Source: Bacteroides xylanisolvens XB1A
GTDB lineage: Bacteria; Bacteroidota; Bacteroidia; Bacteroidales; Bacteroidaceae
Direction of reading: 5' to 3'
Assembly: GCF_000210075.1 (NCBI RefSeq)
Contig: NC_021017.1
Coordinates: 4,130,120 to 4,194,119 of the forward strand
Length of the DNA stretch: 64,000 nt
Shown: one piece after another, positions 58,447 through 64,000 of the stretch
Numbering within the stretch: position 1 is the stretch's first letter
How the letters are laid out: every line of letters begins with the position of its first letter
Position numbers and translations under genes: made by a program
The notes under the pieces: generated by a model
The model's database searches: none
Told to the model about the DNA's origin: nothing
Seen by the model: the letters and a program-made list of their open reading frames with translations, nothing else

Positions 58447-59184
58447 CTATTTTGTTGCGGTATAAAGCGTGCAGATGCCAAAGGTCAGCCGTTTGAAGTT
58501 GACTTCGCTAAATCCGGCTCGGGCGATGACTCCTTTCATCACTTCCCCTTGAGGAAATACTTTGATGGTATCCGGCAGATAGCGGTAGGCACTGTTATCT
58601 TTGGAGAGCAGTTTGCCCAATAATGGAATGACGACTTTAGAGTAGATGGAAAACAATTGTTTCATCGGGAAACGATCCGGAGTGGTAAGTTCCAGAATCA
58701 CAAGATGACCGCCCGGTTTCAATACACGGCACATTTCGGAGAGTCCTTTGTCGAGGTCTTCGAAATTGCGGATACCGAAAGCTACGGTGATGGCGTCAAA
58801 ATCATTGTCGGCAAAAGAGAGTGAAGTACAGTCCTCCCGGGCAAAAGAGATTTTGTCCGACAGTCCTTCCTTTTTTACTTTTTCACGTCCCACATTCATC
58901 ATGCCTTCCGAGATGTCCGTCCCGATCAGTTCGGCTGGTTGCAGTTTACGGCAGGCGAGGATAGCAAAATCTCCTGTGCCGGTAGCTACGTCCATCATAC
59001 GCTGCGGTTGGAAAGGGCGTAACCAGGCAATCGCTTTTTTGCGCCAGCTGCGGTCGATACCTAAAGATAAGGTATGGTTCAGCTTATCGTATGCATGCGC
59101 GATGTTGTCGAACATTCGTTCCACTTGCTCGGTCTTTTTTCCTTCTTCGTCGTAAGGCTTGATATGTTGTTGTGGGTAGTCCAT
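58447..59184 (-). CDS. ubiE: Demethylmenaquinone/ubiquinone C-methyltransferase
   Basis: A 245-aa SAM methyltransferase, last step of menaquinone synthesis (MenG; Bacteroides uses menaquinone). Motifs are [20 protein letters not shown], the SAM-binding [39 protein letters not shown] and the conserved [21 protein letters not shown] region of direct and inverted repeats precedes it and separates it from purC. Confidence 0.95.
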   Translation of the reverse strand: MDYPQQHIKPYDEEGKKTEQVERMFDNIAHAYDKLNHTLSLGIDRSWRKKAIAWLRPFQPQRMMDVATGTGDFAILACRKLQPAELIGTDISEGMMNVGREKVKKEGLSDKISFAREDCTSLSFADNDFDAITVAFGIRNFEDLDKGLSEMCRVLKPGGHLVILELTTPDRFPMKQLFSIYSKVVIPLLGKLLSKDNSAYRYLPDTIKVFPQGEVMKGVIARAGFSEVNFKRLTFGICTLYTATK

Positions 59185-59195
59185 TCTTTTTAATT

Positions 59196-59350
59196 GATAG
59201 TTGATAAATGATAGTTGGAAGATGATAGTTGATAAATGATAGTTGGCGGATAATAATTAAGGTTGAAGTTATATGCGATGAATTGCATACGAACTGTCAT
59301 TCATTATCTGTCAACTATCATTTATTATCTGTCATTTGTTGACTATCAAC
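59196..59350. repeat. Direct and inverted GATAGTTGATAAATGATAG repeats between ubiE and purC
   Basis: GATAGTTGATAAATGATAG occurs at 59196 and 59224 on the plus strand. Its near-reverse complement (CAACTATCATTTATTATCTG and GTTGACTATCAAC) lies at about 59309-59350 and touches the purC stop. The unit could form a long stem. Similar sequences are common intergenic fillers in Bacteroides. Confidence 0.6.
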
Positions 59351-60290
59351 GATTCAAGAACGTTTCAACGTTTTTGAATATACGTTCAGCGATGTTGGTG
59401 GTATCTTCTTTCACAAACTTCTCACCGGTGATGTTTTCGAACAATTCGATGTAACGGTCACTGATGCTTTGTACGATAGCCGGAGTCATTTCAGGCACTT
59501 TCTGACCGTCTTTGCCCTGGAAACCGTTTTCCATCAACCATTCGCGAACGAACTCTTTAGAAAGTTGTTTCTGTGGTTCGCCTTTTTCGAAACGTTCCTG
59601 ATAACCTTCAGCATAGAAATAACGGCTTGAATCCGGAGTGTGGATTTCATCCATCAGGTAGATAGTACCGTTGTGCTTGCCGAATTCGTATTTTGTATCT
59701 ACGAGAATCAGTCCGCGTTCTGCTGCGATTTCAGTACCGCGTTTGAAAAGGGCTAATGTATATTTTTCGAGGATTTCATACTCTTCCGGAGTAGCCAATC
59801 CCTGTTTCAGGATTTCTTCTTTAGAGATGTCTTCGTCGTGCAATCCCATTTCTGCTTTCGTAGTCGGAGTGACGATCGGTTCGGGGAATTTTTGGTTTTC
59901 GCGCATTCCGTCCGGCAATTTCACACCGCAAATCTCGCGTACACCGCTTTTGTAAGCCCGCCATGCGCTACCGCACAGGTAACCACGTACAATCATTTCC
60001 ACCGGAAAACCTTCACACAACACACCCACTGTTACCATTGGGTCCGGAGTAGCCATTTTCCAGTTCGGACAGATGTCAGTAGTGGCATCGAGGAATTTAG
60101 CTGCAATCTGGTTCAGCATTTGTCCTTTGTAAGGAATACCTTCAGGTAGTACTACGTCAAAGGCCGAAATACGGTCGGTTGCTACCATGACGAGTTTTTC
60201 GCCGTTGATGTTGTACACATCGCGCACTTTTCCGTGGTACACACTTTTCTGTCCCGGAAAGTTGAAATCTGTTTTTGTTAATGCTTTCAT
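59346..60290 (-). CDS. purC: Phosphoribosylaminoimidazole-succinocarboxamide synthase
   Basis: A 314-aa purine biosynthesis enzyme. Motifs: [60 protein letters not shown] and [20 protein letters not shown] followed by [11 protein letters not shown]. The start at 60290 ([14 protein letters not shown]) is chosen because the 17 extra residues upstream in frame ([17 protein letters not shown]) overlap the 3' end of phoH and do not look conserved. It is in an operon with phoH, with a gap of 13 bp. Confidence 0.95.
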   Translation of the reverse strand: MKALTKTDFNFPGQKSVYHGKVRDVYNINGEKLVMVATDRISAFDVVLPEGIPYKGQMLNQIAAKFLDATTDICPNWKMATPDPMVTVGVLCEGFPVEMIVRGYLCGSAWRAYKSGVREICGVKLPDGMRENQKFPEPIVTPTTKAEMGLHDEDISKEEILKQGLATPEEYEILEKYTLALFKRGTEIAAERGLILVDTKYEFGKHNGTIYLMDEIHTPDSSRYFYAEGYQERFEKGEPQKQLSKEFVREWLMENGFQGKDGQKVPEMTPAIVQSISDRYIELFENITGEKFVKEDTTNIAERIFKNVETFLNR

Positions 60291-60303
60291 AATGATATAT
60301 ATA

Positions 60304-61251
60304 TTAAAATTTCGCTTCTTTATCGAACTTTTCGTAAGCATCCACGATACGTTCCACCAGTTTATGGCGTACGATATCTTTCTTATTCAGTTCAACAAAA
60401 CTGATCCCTTTCACTCCCTTCAAGATGCGGAGGGCTTGCACCAATCCCGATGTTTGTGAAGCGGGAAGGTCAATCTGTGTCATGTCTCCCGTCACAATCA
60501 TTTTGGTGTTCATCCCCATACGGGTGAGGAACATTTTGATTTGTTGGGCGGTAGTATTCTGGGCTTCGTCCAATATAACGACTGCATCATTCAGCGTACG
60601 TCCGCGCATAAAGGCTAACGGGGCAATCTGGATAATGTTCAATTCCATGTATTCCTTTAACTTGGCGGCAGGTATCATATCCTGCAAGGCGTCATATAAA
60701 GGTTGTAGGTATGGATCGATCTTATCTTTCATGTCGCCGGGCAGGAAACCGAGCTTTTCTCCGGCTTCTACGGCGGGGCGGCTAAGAATGATTTTTTTGA
60801 TTTCTTTGTTTTTCAATGCACGCACGGCAAGGGCAATAGCGGTGTATGTTTTTCCCGAACCTGCCGGACCGATGGCGAATACCATATCATTCTTGGCGAA
60901 TCCTTCTACCAGTTTCAACTGGTTTTCGCTTCGGGAGATGATAGGCTTGCCCGTGACGCTGAACACAATCACGTTTCCTGTCTGTTCCGCTTGCGGAGCA
61001 TTTCCTTTTATAATGTCAATGATAACTTCTTCTTTCAGTGAATTATATTCGGCGCAGTACTTTTCAAGTTTGGTGATATTTTCCTCGAAGGCACACATTT
61101 CTTCCTCGTCGCCCAGCACTTTGATGACATTGCCTCGGGCAACTATGCGTAGCTTTGGATATAAAGCTTTAATTAACTGTATGTTGGCGTTGTTTACACC
61201 GTAAAAAATAACCGGATCAATGTCCTCAAGAACAATCAGCTTCTCTATCAT
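60304..61251 (-). CDS. phoH: PhoH-like ATPase
   Basis: A 315-aa cytoplasmic P-loop ATPase, related to PhoH/PhoL and to the ATPase half of RNA-related NYN/PhoH proteins. Walker A is [18 protein letters not shown], Walker B is [20 protein letters not shown], preceded by [20 protein letters not shown] and ending with [20 protein letters not shown]. An N-terminal KH-like region (residues 20-55, [19 protein letters not shown]) fits nucleic acid binding. Thought to act in RNA metabolism; the exact role is not known. First in an operon with purC. Confidence 0.93.
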   Translation of the reverse strand: MIEKLIVLEDIDPVIFYGVNNANIQLIKALYPKLRIVARGNVIKVLGDEEEMCAFEENITKLEKYCAEYNSLKEEVIIDIIKGNAPQAEQTGNVIVFSVTGKPIISRSENQLKLVEGFAKNDMVFAIGPAGSGKTYTAIALAVRALKNKEIKKIILSRPAVEAGEKLGFLPGDMKDKIDPYLQPLYDALQDMIPAAKLKEYMELNIIQIAPLAFMRGRTLNDAVVILDEAQNTTAQQIKMFLTRMGMNTKMIVTGDMTQIDLPASQTSGLVQALRILKGVKGISFVELNKKDIVRHKLVERIVDAYEKFDKEAKF

Positions 61252-61352
61252 TAAGTTGTATTAAAGAAAAATTTCTGCAAATTTAATCAAACGTTTTGGA
61301 TTCTCTGATTGTTTGGAGGTGAATTTTACTGCATTTTATACTCATCTCCCGA

Positions 61353-62030
61353 TTATCTGGCGGTGATGTGGAAACATCCTTGCTTCAATTCATATTTGAT
61401 GTAGCATTTTTCAGCTTGTCGCAGGTCTCTTAAAACCTCGGACAAGACAAGTTTCAGTGTGTCGGCACTTACATCCTGTAACGGTCTTCCACCCTTGTCT
61501 TCTACCTTTTTAAAACGTTTCCAACTGACGTCAAAGGTGGCTCCAAAGCAGTGTGCCGAGTTGGCGGAAGCATTTCCGTTGCGACGGCGGAGGCGTTTCA
61601 CATCGTTTTCGGTACGCAATACGGAAGTGATGATTACCTGGTTGGGGTTTAAACCTTTGGCTGCCAATGAATCGAGAAAGTTGGAACCGATTGTATCGAG
61701 CAGTGCACTGGCACGCGGTACGAGATAGGGGATGGAGTGTGTCAGTGAATCTACTACATAAAACTCATTGTCGGTAATATGAGTTAGCTTTTCTTTCATA
61801 TCTTCTGCTGCTTCCCGGTCTGCCAATGGGTGAATCCCTATCTTTTTGGCTACTTCCAGATGTGCGTCATTCAAATCAGGGAAAGAACGTTTATAGCTGA
61901 CGACGCCACGAATATTGCGTGGCTCATTCAGTTTCAGCGACATGTCTTTCTTTTTGCAGCCCGAAGTAAGCGTTGTAAGCCCAATAACTAGTAAAAATAG
62001 CGGTAATATGCGAAGCTTATAAATAGTCAT
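61353..62030 (-). CDS. DUF5715 lipoprotein, M15-like peptidase fold
   Basis: A 225-aa lipoprotein (lipobox LTSGC, Cys25). The family is DUF5715 as I recall, with a peptidase M15-like (DD-carboxypeptidase) signature: the zinc residues in SAHCFGATFDVSW near residues 158-170 (His and Asp) and the C-terminal GCFHITAR (His). The central VIITSVLRTENDVKRLRRRN matches the conserved strand-Arg pattern of these peptidases. It may trim peptidoglycan peptides in the periplasm. It is not in an obvious operon; 101 bp separate it from phoH. Confidence 0.82.
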   Translation of the reverse strand: MTIYKLRILPLFLLVIGLTTLTSGCKKKDMSLKLNEPRNIRGVVSYKRSFPDLNDAHLEVAKKIGIHPLADREAAEDMKEKLTHITDNEFYVVDSLTHSIPYLVPRASALLDTIGSNFLDSLAAKGLNPNQVIITSVLRTENDVKRLRRRNGNASANSAHCFGATFDVSWKRFKKVEDKGGRPLQDVSADTLKLVLSEVLRDLRQAEKCYIKYELKQGCFHITAR

Positions 62031-62112
62031 TTTATATTTTTTGCTCGCAAATATACGCTATTTTTTCATACGTTCCATGCTTTGCATTATTTTCAATTCC
62101 ATACTTTTGAGG

Positions 62113-62973
62113 TTATTCCAAAATATTCTCTGGTATTTCAGGATAGGTATTTAATATACCTATTATGGTATAATCTGTATTGTCAATTGTTGTTTTTAGT
62201 GTGGGTACTATTGTATGTTCGCTTCTGGTAAGAGCTTTTTCTACAAGTTCTTTCCAATCTACACCTAGAAATCTTGATATAAGATTTAGGACAGCATTTG
62301 CACTCGTAACCCCATCGTATAGCTCAAATCTTAATTTGTGAGGGGTGGGGGGAACTGATGCATCCGTGAAATTTTCTTGTTCGTCAGATGTATAATTTAA
62401 TGTTAAATAAGGTATGGCGTATGTAGGAGACGAGTTGCCGGAACCGCTTTCTAACTTGGTGAAAAAGTCGTATGTTCCTTTTGCTATTGGAGTGTGAGAT
62501 AGTTCGTCTCTAAACTCAATATAACGGAAAAAATAGCATTCTTTAGCTTCATTGTTAATCAGATAAACTACAGTGCCATTGGAAAGTGCCGGATGATTAC
62601 TTTTTTCTATAGCGTACGCCAAATAGCTGTCTGTTATTTTAATTCTTAAATCAACTGTTTCGTTGGTGATATTATCTTTTACTTTCACCTTTGTTTCTCC
62701 TTTCTTTTTTGGGGTGACCCTTAAGCTTCCCATTCCTATCGAACTGGACAAATCTACATCTATATTTAAAATGTCAGTTTTTTCTACAGTTACGGTGTAG
62801 TCCCTGTTTCCACCTGTGATGGTGATATTGGTTGTTCCTAACAAAGGTCGTTCGTAATACTCTTTTTCGAAGGATAAAGAATATATCTTTTTTTCATCGT
62901 TATTTCCACAGCTAAAAAAGATAATTGTATAGAGAAATGGCAGTAGTGCTCCAGGTAAATGTTTTGTCTTCAT
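62113..62973 (-). CDS. Lipoprotein with Ig-like (BIG2-type) domain, unknown function
   Basis: A 286-aa lipoprotein (lipobox FFSC, Cys22). Residues of about 48-115 form a beta-sandwich pattern TNITITGGNRDYTVTVEKTD, GSLRVTPKKKGETKVKVKD and VDLRIKITD, which is typical of BIG2/cadherin-like bacterial Ig domains. The remaining part (YLAYAIEKSNHPALSNGTVV onward) does not match a family I know. The gene is monocistronic with a -7 box TATATTTG at 63040-63047 (minus). Probably surface-exposed. Confidence 0.75.
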   Translation of the reverse strand: MKTKHLPGALLPFLYTIIFFSCGNNDEKKIYSLSFEKEYYERPLLGTTNITITGGNRDYTVTVEKTDILNIDVDLSSSIGMGSLRVTPKKKGETKVKVKDNITNETVDLRIKITDSYLAYAIEKSNHPALSNGTVVYLINNEAKECYFFRYIEFRDELSHTPIAKGTYDFFTKLESGSGNSSPTYAIPYLTLNYTSDEQENFTDASVPPTPHKLRFELYDGVTSANAVLNLISRFLGVDWKELVEKALTRSEHTIVPTLKTTIDNTDYTIIGILNTYPEIPENILE

Positions 62974-63039
62974 GATTATTCTGTTTTATAGTTTTGCAGG
63001 AGAGATATAGTTTTATAAGTTCCTGTATTGATGTTGGAG

Positions 63040-63047
63040 GCAAATAT
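63040..63047 (-). promoter_or_regulatory. -7 box (TATATTTG) of the Ig-like lipoprotein
   Basis: Minus-strand TATATTTG matches TAnnTTTG, 67 bp before the start codon. No clear upstream element. Confidence 0.4.
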
Positions 63048-63109
63048 AAAGATTTTATCAATGTGTTGAAGTAAATAGTGTATTTATTTCTTGTCCTCCA
63101 GCTATTTTC

Positions 63110-63117
63110 ATACATTT
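63110..63117 (+). promoter_or_regulatory. -7 box (TACATTTG) of DUF6078 copy 2
   Basis: TACATTTG matches TAnnTTTG, 47 bp before the ATG. A TTG at 63090-63092 lies 17 bp upstream. Confidence 0.5.
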
Positions 63118-63163
63118 GTAGCGGTTTATAAAAATAGGCCACTTTCCACTAAACATAACACAC

Positions 63164-63601
63164 ATGAAAACAGATTTCGATTACAATTCTATGCCCGTTA
63201 GCTTCGCTCATTGCTTGAATGGACATTGTTTGCGTGCGGACAAATGTCTGCGACGACAAGTAACTCTCCGAATGCCGAAAGAGCGGGCTGCTGTAATGGT
63301 TATTAATCCCGAACATGTCACCTCCGATGGTGAAGACTGTACTTACTTTATTGATGAAAAGCCGGTGTTGTTTGCACGGGGAATGAAACATTTGCTGGAT
63401 CGGGTGCCGCTTGCTGATGCCACCGTTATCAAGCGACAGATGATAGCCTACTTCGGCAAAACGATCTATTATCGTTGTTGCAATAAAGAACGGTTGATTA
63501 AACCAAAGGAACAAAAGTATATACAAGAACTTTTTCGAAAGAGGGGAGTTACAGAAACGCCTCAATATGATGAATATATCGAATACTATGATCTTGGGTA
63601 A
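63164..63601 (+). CDS. DUF6078 family protein, copy 2
   Basis: A 145-aa soluble protein, paralogue of the product at 20958. It keeps Cys17-x4-Cys22-x5-Cys28 (CLNGHCLRADKC), the fourth Cys in DCTYF, the block MIAYFGKTIYYRCCNKERLI and the acidic end YDEYIEYYDLG. The two copies are clearly diverged and lie 42 kb apart, so this is not a recent duplication. No catalytic motif is evident; the Cys set suggests zinc binding and the basic blocks could bind nucleic acid. Twenty bases after the stop begins an array of five palindromic 23-bp units, as for copy 1 but with different sequence. Confidence 0.8.
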   Translation: MKTDFDYNSMPVSFAHCLNGHCLRADKCLRRQVTLRMPKERAAVMVINPEHVTSDGEDCTYFIDEKPVLFARGMKHLLDRVPLADATVIKRQMIAYFGKTIYYRCCNKERLIKPKEQKYIQELFRKRGVTETPQYDEYIEYYDLG

Positions 63602-63621
63602 GTATATCCGTTAGTTCCGGT

Positions 63622-63736
63622 AATCCCATATATTGTGGGAAAGTATTCTCTTATATTATGGGAATTTATTCCCTCAAAATGAGGGAATAAATTCTCTCCA
63701 GCTAGGGAATCTTTTCCCACAATATGTGGGACTACC
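63622..63736. repeat. Array of five tandem 23-bp palindromic repeats, locus 2
   Basis: Five units of exactly 23 bp start at 63622, 63645, 63668, 63691 and 63714. Each has a TCCC or TCTC left arm and a GGGA right arm around 9 bases or so; unit 3 is the best palindrome (ATTCCCTC and GAGGGAAT). The outer ends are also complementary: CCGGTAATCCCA upstream and TGGGACTACCGG downstream differ by one base when paired. The array starts 20 bp after the DUF6078 stop. Confidence 0.85.
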
Positions 63737-63826
63737 GGGGGCTGTAATACCCTGATAATAGTTGGCTGCCTTTTTTTTATCTTCGGGTTGGGTTGACATT
63801 TATTATGTAGGTATTATATAGCAGTT

Positions 63827-63977
63827 CCGGTATGAGAAATGCATGATGAAAGTATGAGAAATACCGGTTTTTTATGACATTTCAGGCAAAATACTATGAG
63901 AAACACCTTTTTAAAAAGTATTTCTCATAGTGCTATTGCTTTGAATTACAGATAATTATCATGTGAAGTATGAGAAC
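63827..63977. repeat. TATGAGAAA repeat family with an 11-bp inverted repeat
   Basis: TATGAGAA(A) appears at 63831, 63853, 63895 and 63969, and inverted at 63921. ACTATGAGAAA (63893-63903) and TTTCTCATAGT (63921-63931) form a perfect 11-bp stem. CCGGTAT (63827) and ATACCGG (63861) form another. These repeats differ from the array just before them and may continue beyond the window edge. No gene is seen from 63737 to 64000. Confidence 0.65.
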
Positions 63978-64000
63978 ATGAGAAATGATTTCGCGAAATC

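Noticed and set aside
63622..63736. CRISPR array or attachment site
   Set aside because: The 23-bp units abut each other without spacers, and no integrase or cas gene is nearby.
1..64000. tRNA or rRNA genes
   Set aside because: No cloverleaf-like segment with TTCGANTC-type loops or rRNA sequence was recognised while reading; a covariance search was not possible here.

Overview
The window looks like a Bacteroides chromosome, most likely from the B. thetaiotaomicron/ovatus group. The evidence is a SusC/SusD pair, a hybrid two-component sensor, many GH and DUF families typical of gut Bacteroidetes, no Shine-Dalgarno logic, many Bacteroidetes -7 boxes (TAnnTTTG), and the fused lpxC-fabZ gene. 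No tRNA, rRNA, CRISPR array, integrase or complete insertion sequence was recognised by eye.

Layout. (1) 1-11.2 kb, plus strand: the 3' half of a pectin-type polysaccharide utilisation locus (PUL). It holds SusC (cut by the window edge), SusD, a six-hairpin glycosidase-like lipoprotein, a DUF4450 protein and a GH28. (2) 11.2-20.7 kb, plus strand: an accessory region built from a repeated module. The module is a Cys-rich lipoprotein, a DUF4369-like secreted protein and a DUF1573 protein, and it is present as one full, one partial and one badly decayed copy. The region ends in an O-antigen-ligase-like membrane protein with a TPR tail, a transglutaminase/discoidin lipoprotein, and an orphan PD-(D/E)XK domain. 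It also carries a 51-residue lipopeptide gene and a frameshifted DUF4251 gene. (3) 20.8-21.4 kb: a DUF6078 gene followed by five tandem short palindromes. (4) 21.8-34.9 kb: a hybrid two-component sensor plus GH105, GH43, DUF4861 and GH28, a scattered rhamnogalacturonan/pectin set interrupted by a MNT/HEPN pair, a phosphoglycolate-phosphatase-like gene and an unknown two-gene unit. (5) 35-63 kb: conserved housekeeping genes. These are fabI, a GldB-like lipoprotein, an RsmI-like methylase, lipA with DPP-IV, a BlaI/M56 pair, miaA, the lipid A genes (lpxA, lpxC-fabZ, lpxD), an HD hydrolase, pyrF-prfA-purM, lemA and a TPM-domain gene split by a toxin-antitoxin pair, aroE, ubiE, purC and phoH. (6) 63.1-64 kb: a second DUF6078 gene, again followed by five tandem palindromes with a different sequence, then a further repeat family up to the window edge.

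How the parts work together. The PUL genes import and depolymerise pectin-like glycans: SusCD bind and import, GH28/GH105/GH43 trim the chain, and the hybrid sensor probably senses a breakdown product and drives transcription. The accessory region at 11.8-20.3 kb encodes almost only exported or membrane proteins, so it probably acts at the envelope. Its function is not known to me.

Most interesting. Two DUF6078 genes each sit 20-31 bp upstream of an array of five 22-23 bp palindromic units. The array architecture is the same while the palindrome sequence differs. This recurring gene-plus-array arrangement is the best candidate here for an undescribed system.
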